From Mycobacterium sp. MBM (lineage in GTDB: Bacteria > Actinomycetota > Actinomycetes > Mycobacteriales > Mycobacteriaceae): a stretch of 64,000 nt of DNA. Below are positions 26,398-33,671 of this stretch, piece by piece. Each line of letters opens with the position of its first letter. Position 1 is the stretch's first letter. The stretch is taken from the NCBI GenBank assembly GCA_021648845.1, contig JAKJHY010000003.1, positions 186,001-250,000 on the forward strand, written 5' to 3'. The translations under genes and the position numbers were made by a program. The notes under the pieces are model-generated. The model saw only the letters and a program-made list of their open reading frames with translations, was not told the origin of the DNA and searched no databases.

Positions 26398-27096
26398 CGT
26401 ACCGGTGGCCGCCTTGGTGGTGTCATTGGTGGTTTCGGGTTTCTGGTCGGCGGCCTTGATGAGCTTGGCGGTCCACTCCGCGCCCAGCTTGACCAGACCG
26501 GATTCCGGATATTGGACGTGGGAATCCCAGTCCCGGCCCAGTGAACACACCGGGTCGGCGGGTGCGCAGAGGTCCGCGGTGCGCGGCCCGAACACCGTGC
26601 TCATCCGGGTCAGCGGATTACCGATGCGGGCCGACGGATTGCCGAACACCACCACCGAGGTGATGTGCGGGACGGCGGATGCCGGTAGCGGTGCGGTGTA
26701 GCCGAGGCCGGCGATCGGGGCGGTGGCGACGACGTCGACCACGGCGGCGCCCTGTGAATAGCCACCGAGCACGATGTGGGTCTTCGGGCATTGCGCGGCG
26801 ATGGTCTGGACGCGTTTGCTCATATCGTTGGCCCCGACGGCGGCCTTCATGAAATCCCAGGTGGCCGGGTATTTCACCGCATACGAGGTGACGGACTTGC
26901 CCTTGACCATCGGCTTGAGGGTGTCGACGAAGGCCTTGCCGACCTTGCCGATACCGGGTGGCTCATCGGTGCCGCGGGCGAAGACCACCTCGATATCGGA
27001 GCACTCCGGTGCCGCTGCCGCGATCGGTGCGGTCAGCGGGGTCAGGCCGAGCGCCAGTCCCGCCGTCATGAGCACGGCCAATCTTCGGGCGGCCAT
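26377..27096 (-). CDS. Cutinase-family secreted serine esterase
   Basis: A 239-residue secreted hydrolase, paralogous to the one at 116-853. A signal peptide covers about residues 1-29 (ending PIAAAAP). Motifs: [20 protein letters not shown], the nucleophile elbow [13 protein letters not shown], and C-terminal [23 protein letters not shown] with the Asp and His. The tail after residue 220 is Thr/Ala-rich. The start at 27096 has a good Shine-Dalgarno (GAGGAG, 9 nt upstream), which argues against a 16-residue extension. The 155 bases before the next gene show nothing else I recognise. Confidence 0.92.
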   Translation of the reverse strand: MAARRLAVLMTAGLALGLTPLTAPIAAAAPECSDIEVVFARGTDEPPGIGKVGKAFVDTLKPMVKGKSVTSYAVKYPATWDFMKAAVGANDMSKRVQTIAAQCPKTHIVLGGYSQGAAVVDVVATAPIAGLGYTAPLPASAVPHITSVVVFGNPSARIGNPLTRMSTVFGPRTADLCAPADPVCSLGRDWDSHVQYPESGLVKLGAEWTAKLIKAADQKPETTNDTTKAATGTSASTPG

Positions 27097-27251
27097 TTCT
27101 GTGTTCTCCTCGACTATTGCCGGTCCGGCTGGTACCCCCTTCAATGTCCATCATTATTCACAATATTCACTCTATTAACATCTGTGCCAATTCTGTGACC
27201 TTGTCGATGTCTCGCGCTGGCGTTGCCGAGGCCGCCGGCCCGGCTGCGTGA

Positions 27252-27914
27252 TCAGTGCGATATCTGACCGAGGCGCGGCGATTCCCCAGATATCTGGAAC
27301 ACCACCTTGCGTGCGATATCCACCGCCTGGTCGGCGAACCGCTCGTAGAACCGGCCGAGCAGCGCCATATCGGTGGCCGCAGCCACCCCCTCGGCCCACT
27401 GATCGTTCAGCACGGCACCCAGTAGCTGTCGATTCAGCTCATTGAGCGCCGCGTCACCTTCCTGGACACGCACGGCCTCACCCATATCGCCGGCGACCAC
27501 CGCGCGTTGGGTCCGCTCGGCGAGGTCGACCGCATGGCGCCCCATATCGGCGAACAGACCGAATGTCCGCGCGGGCACGGGGACGCCGCTGCGCGCCCGA
27601 GTACCGATACCGGCGATATTGGCGGCCAACGCGCCCATCCGGTCGGCGTCGGCGGCGATACCGAACGCCGTCATGACGAGGCGGAGATCATGTGCCACCG
27701 GAGCGTGCCGCGCCAGCAGCGCGAAGGCGCGTCGGTCCACCTGCTGTTGGAGCTCGTCCAAGTGGTGCAGCTGACGGCGAACGCGCGCGGCGGCGGCGGT
27801 ATCGCCGTGGAGCACGGTGGCGGTCGCGTCGGCGGCCGCCGACGCGGTGATCCCACACATCTCACCCAGCTCGGCGGTGAGCCGGTCGAGTTGAGCGTGG
27901 AATTCGGTCCTCAT
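27252..27914 (-). CDS. phoU: Phosphate-signalling regulator PhoU
   Basis: A 220-residue all-helical protein made of two PhoU repeats. It begins MRTEFHAQLDRLTAELGEMC; acidic metal-binding clusters of the E-x3-D type are in LARHAPVAHDLRLVMTAFGIAADADRMG and in the second repeat YERFADQAVDIARKVVF. PhoU tunes phosphate uptake and PhoR/SenX3 signalling. It stands alone, away from a pst operon, though a low-affinity phosphate transporter gene (pitA) is 3.3 kb away. Confidence 0.92.
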   Translation of the reverse strand: MRTEFHAQLDRLTAELGEMCGITASAAADATATVLHGDTAAAARVRRQLHHLDELQQQVDRRAFALLARHAPVAHDLRLVMTAFGIAADADRMGALAANIAGIGTRARSGVPVPARTFGLFADMGRHAVDLAERTQRAVVAGDMGEAVRVQEGDAALNELNRQLLGAVLNDQWAEGVAAATDMALLGRFYERFADQAVDIARKVVFQISGESPRLGQISH

Positions 27915-27957
27915 GGTGTGCGCGGGTACCCGCTCGCCGGGCTGTCAAACTGATCCG

Positions 27958-28620
27958 ATGTCCGTGCTTCGGCTGACAGCCCCCATCGGCCTGGCGTTTC
28001 TCCCCCTGGGCTTGGCGTTGGGGTTCCTGGTGGTGCACGCCGGACTGGCGTGGTGGTGGGCACCGGTGTTCGCCGCCGTCATCTACGCCGGGTCGCTCGA
28101 GTTCCTGATGGTCGGGCTGGCCGCTGCCGGGGCGCCCGTCGCCACGGTCGCACTGACCACGCTGATCGTGAACTCGCGCCACGTCTTCTACGCGTTGTCG
28201 TTCCCGCTGCACCGGGTCCGCAGCGTGCCCGCCAAGACCTACAGCACCTACGTCCTCTCCGATGAGGCGTTCGCGGTGGGCGTCAGCCCCGAAGCCCGCG
28301 CCTGGACGTCACGACAGATCCTGGCCATGCAGGCCGGTCTGCACCTGACCTGGACGCTCTCGGCCGCAGCGGGCGCGCTGCTGGGCGCGGCGCTGCCGCT
28401 CGAGCGGCTGCAGGGTTTGGAGTTCGCGCTCACCGCCCTGTTCATCGTGCTGGCCATCGACGCCTACTCCCAGCATCCGGACCGGTTGACCGCGCTGCTG
28501 GCGGTGGCGGGTGCGGTCGCGGCCTGGCTGCTGGCGCCGGGGCAGATGCTGGTGTGGGCCTTTGCGGCGTTCACCGCGCTGCTTTTCGCACGTTTCCTGG
28601 CAGAGCGCCGCCATGCCTGA
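27958..28620 (+). CDS. azlC: AzlC-family branched-chain amino acid exporter subunit
   Basis: A 220-residue membrane protein with five or six helices. Typical AzlC features are PIGLAFLPLGLALGFLVVHAGLAWW, then YAGSLEFLMVGLAAAG, NSRHVFYALSFPLHRV and LSDEAFAV. With AzlD it forms an exporter of branched-chain or related amino acids. It overlaps azlD by eight bases. Start ATG at 27958. Confidence 0.9.
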   Translation: MSVLRLTAPIGLAFLPLGLALGFLVVHAGLAWWWAPVFAAVIYAGSLEFLMVGLAAAGAPVATVALTTLIVNSRHVFYALSFPLHRVRSVPAKTYSTYVLSDEAFAVGVSPEARAWTSRQILAMQAGLHLTWTLSAAAGALLGAALPLERLQGLEFALTALFIVLAIDAYSQHPDRLTALLAVAGAVAAWLLAPGQMLVWAFAAFTALLFARFLAERRHA

Positions 28621-28936
28621 CACCGGGTACATTGCGATCCTCGTCGCCGTCAGCGCCGCGGTCACCTGGGCACTGCGGGCATTACCGTTCGCGGTGCTGG
28701 CGCCGATGCGGCACAGCGCCGTGGTGCGCTACCTGGGCCTGCACATGCCGTTGGGGGTGATGGTCATGCTGGCGCTCTACACCGTCCGGGATATCCCCGA
28801 AGCGGCTGGGCGCCAACAACTGTGGGCGATCATCGCGGTTCTGGCGACGGTGGGTCTGCAGCTGTGGCGGCGACACGCACTGCTGTCCATCTTCGTCGGC
28901 ACCGGAATCTATGTGGCGCTGATGTCACTGTGGTGA
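28613..28936 (+). CDS. azlD: AzlD-family branched-chain amino acid exporter subunit
   Basis: A 107-residue protein with four short helices; WALRALPFAVLAP and LGLHMPLGVMVMLALYTVRDI are typical AzlD segments. It is translated from within the end of azlC (8-base overlap), fitting a 1:1 complex. No regulator gene of the usual Lrp type adjoins the pair. Confidence 0.9.
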   Translation: MPDTGYIAILVAVSAAVTWALRALPFAVLAPMRHSAVVRYLGLHMPLGVMVMLALYTVRDIPEAAGRQQLWAIIAVLATVGLQLWRRHALLSIFVGTGIYVALMSLW

Positions 28937-28977
28937 CAGAGGGCGCCCCCGCGCGCATCCCGCACCGACCAGTTCGC

Positions 28978-29607
28978 TCAATAGAGCATCTTGCGGTAGT
29001 TCTCTTCGCTGTAGTAGGCCTCGAGCTCCGCCATGCTCTGTTCGGCCCTGAACGATTTCGCCAGCGCAGCGGTGCTGGGCACCGAATCCGGTGCCCACGT
29101 CTCCGGTTTCCACGCGTCGGAGCGCAGGAAGGCCTTGGAGCAGTGGAAGAACACTTCCTCGATGCTGACTTCCAGCGCCAGGATGGGCCGTTTCCCCTGC
29201 ACCGTCAGCGCGTCGAAATAGTCTGCATCCGAGACGATTCGGGCGGTTCCGTTGATCCGGACGGTATCGCCGCGACCGGGGATGACGAACAGTGTGCCCA
29301 CGTGTGGGTTGGCCAGCACGTTCAGGTAGCCATCCACCCGCTTGTTCCCGGGACGCTCCGGTATCGCAATCGTGTTGTCGTCGATGATGTGCACGAATCC
29401 GGGCGGATCACCCTTGGGGGACACGTCGAGGTGACCATCGGCATCGGTGGTCGCCACGAAACACAGCGGTGAGTTCTGCAGCCAGATGCGGTGCACATCG
29501 GCGAGTTTTTCGGCCACCTTGTTGGCCACGGCCGGGTGTGGGTGCCCGACGATCTCGCGGAGCTGCTCGACGGTCGTCACTTCAGTTGCGCTCACCCGCT
29601 CCATCAT
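28978..29607 (-). CDS. PPOX-family pyridoxamine 5'-phosphate oxidase-like flavoprotein
   Basis: A split-barrel FMN protein of about 209 residues, of the longer PPOX class (DR2398-like). Core segments: LCFVATTDADGHLDVSPKGDPPGFVHIID, IPERPGNKRVDGYLNVLANPHVGTLFVIPGRGDTVRING (in part), and a late EVFFHCSKAFLRSDAW. The 5' end overlaps menE's 3' end; starts at 29607, 29604 (ATG) or 29595 (GTG, with GGAG just upstream) are all possible. Substrate unknown; it may simply share the menE transcript. Confidence 0.85.
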   Translation of the reverse strand: MMERVSATEVTTVEQLREIVGHPHPAVANKVAEKLADVHRIWLQNSPLCFVATTDADGHLDVSPKGDPPGFVHIIDDNTIAIPERPGNKRVDGYLNVLANPHVGTLFVIPGRGDTVRINGTARIVSDADYFDALTVQGKRPILALEVSIEEVFFHCSKAFLRSDAWKPETWAPDSVPSTAALAKSFRAEQSMAELEAYYSEENYRKMLY

Positions 29608-30763
29608 GCCCGCCGAACCGCCGGATGAGGGCCCGCCGGTCCAGCTTTCCGATGCCGCGCCGCGGCAGTTCGTCGACGATGTGCACTTCGCGCGGCGCGG
29701 CGGTGACGTCCAGGCTGAGGGCGATATGGTCGCGCAGTTCGGTGAGCGCGGGCTCCCGGTGGCCGGCCGCCAGCACGATCGCCGCGACGACCCGCTGCCC
29801 GAGGCGGGCATCGGGCAGGCCGAAGACGGCGCAGTCGGCGATGGCGGGATGGCCGGCCAGCGCGTTCTCCACCAGGTGCGGAAGTACCGTCAGACCGCCG
29901 GTGCTCACCGCGTCATCCGCGCGGCCCAGAATGCTCAGTACACCCGAATCATCAATGCTCCCAAGGTCATCGGTGCGGAACCAGCCCGGTTCGGCGAACG
30001 GGTCGGGGTGCACCGGGTTGCGGTACCCGGACGCCACCACCGCCCCGCCGATGCGCACCCGCCCGGCCGGGCCGGCCGCCGCCTCGACACGCACCGTCAC
30101 CCCGTCCAGCGGCACGCCGTCGTACACGCAGCCGCCGGAGGTCTCACTCATCCCGTACGTCCGCACCACCCGAATGCCGCACGCAGCCGCCTTGTCGCGC
30201 AGGCCGGTGGGCATCGGTCCGCCGCCGATGAGGACGGCGTCGAGTTCGGCCAGCGCGGCGGTCGCGGCCGGGTCGGCCAGCGCCTTGTCCAGCTGGTTGG
30301 ACACCAACGAGGTGTAGCGTCGCCCGGGGCCCAGTGCGCGCACCGCGGCCACCAGGTCGGCGGGCCCGAAACGCGCGTCCAGCGCCACCGGTGCGGTACC
30401 CGCGCGCACACTGCGCACCAGCACCTGCAGTCCCGCCACATGGTGGGCGGGCAGCGCCAGCAACCACCGGCCGGGACCACCGAGGCGTCGGTGGGTGGCG
30501 TCGGCGCTCGCCGTGAGCGCCTTCGCGGAAAGCATGGCGCCCTTGGGTTCTCCGGTGGTACCCGAGGTGGAGACCACGATGGCGATATCATCGTCGATGG
30601 GTTCGCCGCAGCGCAGGGCGCCCTCCAGCCGCGCCCGCTGCCGGGCATCGTCGGCCGGTACCGGCAGCAGCGTCGCGGTGCCGGAGAGCGCGGCCTGCAG
30701 CGCCGGCAGGATTGCCAGTGCCGCGGTGCCGGCCTCGACGGGCAGTGTCGTCAGGACAGCGAT
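29582..30763 (-). CDS. menE: o-Succinylbenzoate--CoA ligase, with no usual start codon
   Basis: An adenylate-forming enzyme that activates o-succinylbenzoate with CoA in menaquinone synthesis. Core motifs: VVSTSGTTGEPKGAML (A3), VVRTYGMSETSGGCVYDG (A5), GWFRTDDLG (A7), GRADDAVSTGG (A8) and the C-terminal GIGKLDRRAL with the catalytic lysine. The coding frame continues 62 codons upstream of the first GTG (30577) with MenE-like sequence (GEPIDDDIAIV) but contains no ATG, GTG or TTG. A strong GGAGGA ends 6 nt before an ATC at 30763, which I take as the likely start. It overlaps the DUF3349 gene by 13 bases. Orthologue of Rv0542c. Confidence 0.88.
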   Translation of the reverse strand: MAVLTTLPVEAGTAALAILPALQAALSGTATLLPVPADDARQRARLEGALRCGEPIDDDIAIVVSTSGTTGEPKGAMLSAKALTASADATHRRLGGPGRWLLALPAHHVAGLQVLVRSVRAGTAPVALDARFGPADLVAAVRALGPGRRYTSLVSNQLDKALADPAATAALAELDAVLIGGGPMPTGLRDKAAACGIRVVRTYGMSETSGGCVYDGVPLDGVTVRVEAAAGPAGRVRIGGAVVASGYRNPVHPDPFAEPGWFRTDDLGSIDDSGVLSILGRADDAVSTGGLTVLPHLVENALAGHPAIADCAVFGLPDARLGQRVVAAIVLAAGHREPALTELRDHIALSLDVTAAPREVHIVDELPRRGIGKLDRRALIRRFGGHDGAGERN

Positions 30764-31068
30764 GACGGGTCCTCCGGATCCTGATCCCGCGGGTCGTCGA
30801 GCGGCCAGCCCTGGGCGGCCAACCGCGCTCGTACCCGTTCGACGTCTTCTTCGCGGGGCAGCCCGTCGGTGATCTCGGTGATCAGCACGGCGATGTCGAC
30901 GGAATCGAACTCGCCGCGGCCCATCAGGTCCTGCGCGACGGTGGTGACCTCGTCATTGGATAGCCGCCGGGTGAGCAGTGCCAGCAGCGGTACCCGGTCC
31001 GGTCCGGGGACCCCGTCCGGATAGCCGGCGGTCAGCCAGGCAGCAATCCTTGCCAGGAAAGCGTTCAC
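30751..31068 (-). CDS. DUF3349 protein (Rv0543c-like), menE-linked copy
   Basis: A 105-residue helical protein of the mycobacterial DUF3349 family: FLARIAAWLTAGYPDGVPGPDRVPLLALL then LTRRLSNDEVTTVAQDLMGRG and ERVRARLAAQGWPL. The tail DDPRDQDPEDPSSLS is acidic and variable. I chose GTG 31068, which matches the length of the paralogue at 32830-33138. It lies directly before menE, overlapping it by 13 bases. Function unknown. Confidence 0.82.
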   Translation of the reverse strand: MNAFLARIAAWLTAGYPDGVPGPDRVPLLALLTRRLSNDEVTTVAQDLMGRGEFDSVDIAVLITEITDGLPREEDVERVRARLAAQGWPLDDPRDQDPEDPSSLS

Positions 31069-31137
31069 CGCGCCAGCCTGCCAGATGCGCGGATCACCTG
31101 CATCGATGTGACCGCGGAATTCCAACGCATCGCAATC

Positions 31138-31159
31138 CCGCGATGAAGCCTTGGTGAAC
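31138..31159 (-). promoter_or_regulatory. Candidate PHO box (tandem 11-mers) near pitA
   Basis: Read on the minus strand, GTTCACCAAGG is followed directly by CTTCATCGCGG. The first matches 10 of 11 positions of the actinobacterial PHO-box unit G(G/T)TCAYYYR(G/C)G and the second about 8. The site lies in the divergent region about 95 bases before pitA and 70 before the DUF3349 gene, so a PhoP/RegX3-type regulator may act here. Confidence 0.35.
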
Positions 31160-31253
31160 AACCTCGGCTGGCGGGCAAAACCCGCAGGTGGCGGGGATCC
31201 GGTGGGTTGGTTGAAATTGCGCGAAAAGCGGTGCGATGTCTCAGAATTGCCCC

Positions 31254-32501
31254 ATGAGCGCAGAGCTGATCATCCTGGTGCTACTGATTGCCACGGCATT
31301 GGCATTCGACTTCACCAATGGCTTCCACGACACCGGGAACGCGATGGCCACCTCCATCGCCACCGGCGCGCTCAAGCCGAAGACCGCGGTGCTGCTGGCC
31401 GGGGTGTTGAATCTGGTGGGCGCGTTCCTGTCGGTCGAGGTCGCCATCACCGTGACCACCTCGGTGCTCAAGGTCCAGGATTCCAGCACGGGTGCGCTGC
31501 TGCCGGGCATCGATGCTTCGACCGGTCTGACCATCATCTTCGCCGGTCTCATCGGTGGCATCCTGTGGAACCTGCTCACCTGGCTGTTCGGCATTCCGTC
31601 CAGTTCCTCGCATGCCCTCTTCGGTGGGCTGATCGGCGCCGGCCTGGCCGCGCTCGGCACCGCCGGCGTCAACTGGTCCGGGGTCACCCAGAAGGTCCTG
31701 ATCCCCGCCGTGGCCGCACCCGCGATCGCCGGGTTGGTCGCCGCGTGCGGCACCTGGATGGTCTACCGGTTCACCCGCAGGGTCGCCGAGAAGCGCCGCC
31801 GCGAGGGCTTCCGCTGGGGCCAGATCGCCACCGCCTCACTGGTCGCACTGTCTCACGGCACCAACGACGCGCAGAAGACCATGGGGGTGATCGCGCTCGC
31901 GCTCATCACCACCGGGCATCTGACCGGTGACGTCAAGGAACAGGGTCTGCCATTCTGGATCATCTTCAGCTGTGCGGTCGCCATCGGCTTGGGCACCTAC
32001 CTCGGCGGCTGGCGCGTCATCCGCACGCTGGGCAAGGGCCTGGTCGAGATCGAGTCACCGCAGGGTTTCGCGGCCGAGGCCTCATCGGCCGCGATCATCC
32101 TGAGCTCCAGTGCCGCCGGTATGGCGCTGTCCACCACCCACGTGGCGACCGGTTCGATCCTGGGCAGCGGTGTCGGCAAGCCCGGCGCCGAGGTGCGCTG
32201 GGCGGTGGCGGGCCGGATGGCCGTCGCCTGGCTGATCACGCTGCCCGCCGCCGGTCTGGTCGGCGCACTGTCGTTTTGGCTGTCCAATGGCGTGAAGGCG
32301 CTGTCCGGTTCGGCGCTGATCGGTGACGGGCTGATCTTCCTGGTCCTGGTCGCACTGTCCTTCTACCTGTGGTGGCGCGCCCAGCAGCAGAAGGTCGACC
32401 ACAGCAATGTCAACGCCGACTGGGACTCGTCGACCAACTCGGTGGTCCCGGCCGTGGCGCGGGCGGCGAGTACCGACAACAAGCCCACCGCCGCGGTCTG
32501 A
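31254..32501 (+). CDS. pitA: Low-affinity inorganic phosphate transporter PitA
   Basis: A 415-residue Pit-family (PF01384) phosphate:cation symporter with about ten helices. Two inverted signature repeats are present: FDFTNGFHDTGNAMATSIATGAL near the N-terminus and LSHGTNDAQKTMGVIALAL in the second half; GIPSSSSHALFGGLIGAGLA and LSTTHVATGSILGSGVG are also typical. Start ATG 31254 gives the N-terminus expected from Rv0545c; an ATG at 31236 would add six residues. First gene of a three-gene operon. Confidence 0.94.
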   Translation: MSAELIILVLLIATALAFDFTNGFHDTGNAMATSIATGALKPKTAVLLAGVLNLVGAFLSVEVAITVTTSVLKVQDSSTGALLPGIDASTGLTIIFAGLIGGILWNLLTWLFGIPSSSSHALFGGLIGAGLAALGTAGVNWSGVTQKVLIPAVAAPAIAGLVAACGTWMVYRFTRRVAEKRRREGFRWGQIATASLVALSHGTNDAQKTMGVIALALITTGHLTGDVKEQGLPFWIIFSCAVAIGLGTYLGGWRVIRTLGKGLVEIESPQGFAAEASSAAIILSSSAAGMALSTTHVATGSILGSGVGKPGAEVRWAVAGRMAVAWLITLPAAGLVGALSFWLSNGVKALSGSALIGDGLIFLVLVALSFYLWWRAQQQKVDHSNVNADWDSSTNSVVPAVARAASTDNKPTAAV

Positions 32502-32525
32502 TCCGGCACGAACTAAGGAATCCAC

Positions 32526-32819
32526 ATGGTTTACCTGGAGAGCATCTTGAAGGTGCTCGGTATCGGACTGTTGCTCGGCGCGGGTCTGCCCGCCGTCTTC
32601 GCGCTCGGCCTGGTGGCCTACTCCCGCGGGGAAGGCGGCGACGGCGGCGACGGCACGGATACCGCCGTGGTTGCGCCGAATCTCGCGCTGAAGGCTCTCG
32701 GGATCGCGGCGTTCGTGTTCGTCGGCTGGGTGATCCTGACCGCGGTGCTGTGGATCACCAGGTCGACGATCATCCACCACACCGGCGTCGACCTGTTCCC
32801 GTTCCTCCCCACGAAGTGA
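32526..32819 (+). CDS. Small membrane protein of the pitA operon (Rv0544c-like)
   Basis: A 97-residue protein with two membrane helices (about 8-30 and 54-77) joined by an acidic Gly/Asp loop (GEGGDGGDGTDTA). It lies 24 bases after pitA with an AAGGA Shine-Dalgarno. Its position between pitA and a DUF3349 gene matches Rv0544c. Role unknown, perhaps a modulator of PitA. Confidence 0.82.
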   Translation: MVYLESILKVLGIGLLLGAGLPAVFALGLVAYSRGEGGDGGDGTDTAVVAPNLALKALGIAAFVFVGWVILTAVLWITRSTIIHHTGVDLFPFLPTK

Positions 32820-32829
32820 GCTGATCCTG

Positions 32830-33138
32830 ATGACAGAACACAAGAGCTTTCTGGACAATGTGCTGTCCTGGCTGCACGAGGGCTACCCGGAGGGTGTGCC
32901 GCGCACCGACTACTTCGCGCTGCTGGCGCTGCTGAAGCGCTCGCTGACCGAGGAGGAAGTCATCAAGGCGGCCCAGGCGGTGCTGCGGTCCAGCGACGGA
33001 GACACGCCGGTGACCGAGGCGGAGATCGGCGGAGCCATCCAGCTGATCACCGACAAGGAGCCCAATCCCGAAGAGCTGCACCAGGTTGCGTCGCGGCTTG
33101 CCTCGGTGGGGTGGCCGCTGGCGGCGCCGGCTCGCTAG
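32830..33138 (+). CDS. DUF3349 protein (Rv0543c-like), pitA-linked copy
   Basis: A 102-residue DUF3349 protein (FLDNVLSWLHEGYPEGVPRTDYFALLALL ... HQVASRLASVGWPL), clearly paralogous to the menE-linked copy at 30751-31068. Conserved core: W-L-x2-GYPxGVP and the C-terminal R-L-A-x-x-GWPL. It closes the pitA operon and overlaps the convergent VOC gene by four bases. Function unknown. Confidence 0.85.
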   Translation: MTEHKSFLDNVLSWLHEGYPEGVPRTDYFALLALLKRSLTEEEVIKAAQAVLRSSDGDTPVTEAEIGGAIQLITDKEPNPEELHQVASRLASVGWPLAAPAR

Positions 33139-33506
33139 TTCCTGGTGTCGCGGCGCAGCGGGTGGGTGTCGGGGACCTGGACGAAGATCAGCGTGACACC
33201 GTCGGGGTCGACGATGTGCATCTCGTGCAGCCCCCACGGTTCTTCGGCGGCGGCCCTGGCGATCGGCACCCCACGGCCGGACAGCTCGGTCTGCGCGGCG
33301 TAGACATCGCGCACCTGCAGCCACAACGTCCCGCCGGCCGACGGCTCGCCGTGCCCGGCGAGCTCGATCAACGACTGCCCGGCGTAGAAGACCGTGCCGC
33401 CGCCGTACTCGCGGGCGACGGCCAGCCCGATTCGGTCACGATAGAACTGCACGGACGCCGGGTAGTCGACCGGCCGGATCAACATGCGGCTGGCCAGGAT
33501 CTCCAT
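33135..33506 (-). CDS. VOC-superfamily (glyoxalase-like) protein
   Basis: A 123-residue single-domain vicinal-oxygen-chelate protein, orthologue of Rv0546c. Two beta-alpha-beta-beta-beta modules: SVQFYRDRIGLAVAREYGGGTVFYA and EEPWGLHEMHIVDPDGVTLIFVQV. Metal-ligand positions at the end of the second module (HEMHIVDPDGV) are retained. Could be a glyoxalase, fosfomycin- or bleomycin-type binding protein; substrate unknown. The 165 bases between this gene and the FUSC gene hold nothing I recognise. Confidence 0.85.
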   Translation of the reverse strand: MEILASRMLIRPVDYPASVQFYRDRIGLAVAREYGGGTVFYAGQSLIELAGHGEPSAGGTLWLQVRDVYAAQTELSGRGVPIARAAAEEPWGLHEMHIVDPDGVTLIFVQVPDTHPLRRDTRN

Positions 33507-33671
33507 GTGTCGTGTCTATCACGGCTCAGCCGCAATCGGGTGATGCTCTTGTCCGAGCCGGTCGGCCGCCCGCAAGCCGATCGTCCCTGACCTCACCCCT
33601 TTCCCGCGACCGTGCGTGTCTGCGGGCAGACACGCCGCCGCGTTCGGCGAGTTTGCGCACGCTCGCCGCCG

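Noticed and set aside
29582..30577. menE starting at GTG 30577
   Set aside because: This would remove about 60 residues and begin inside the conserved VVSTSGTTG strand, although MenE-like coding sequence continues upstream without a stop.
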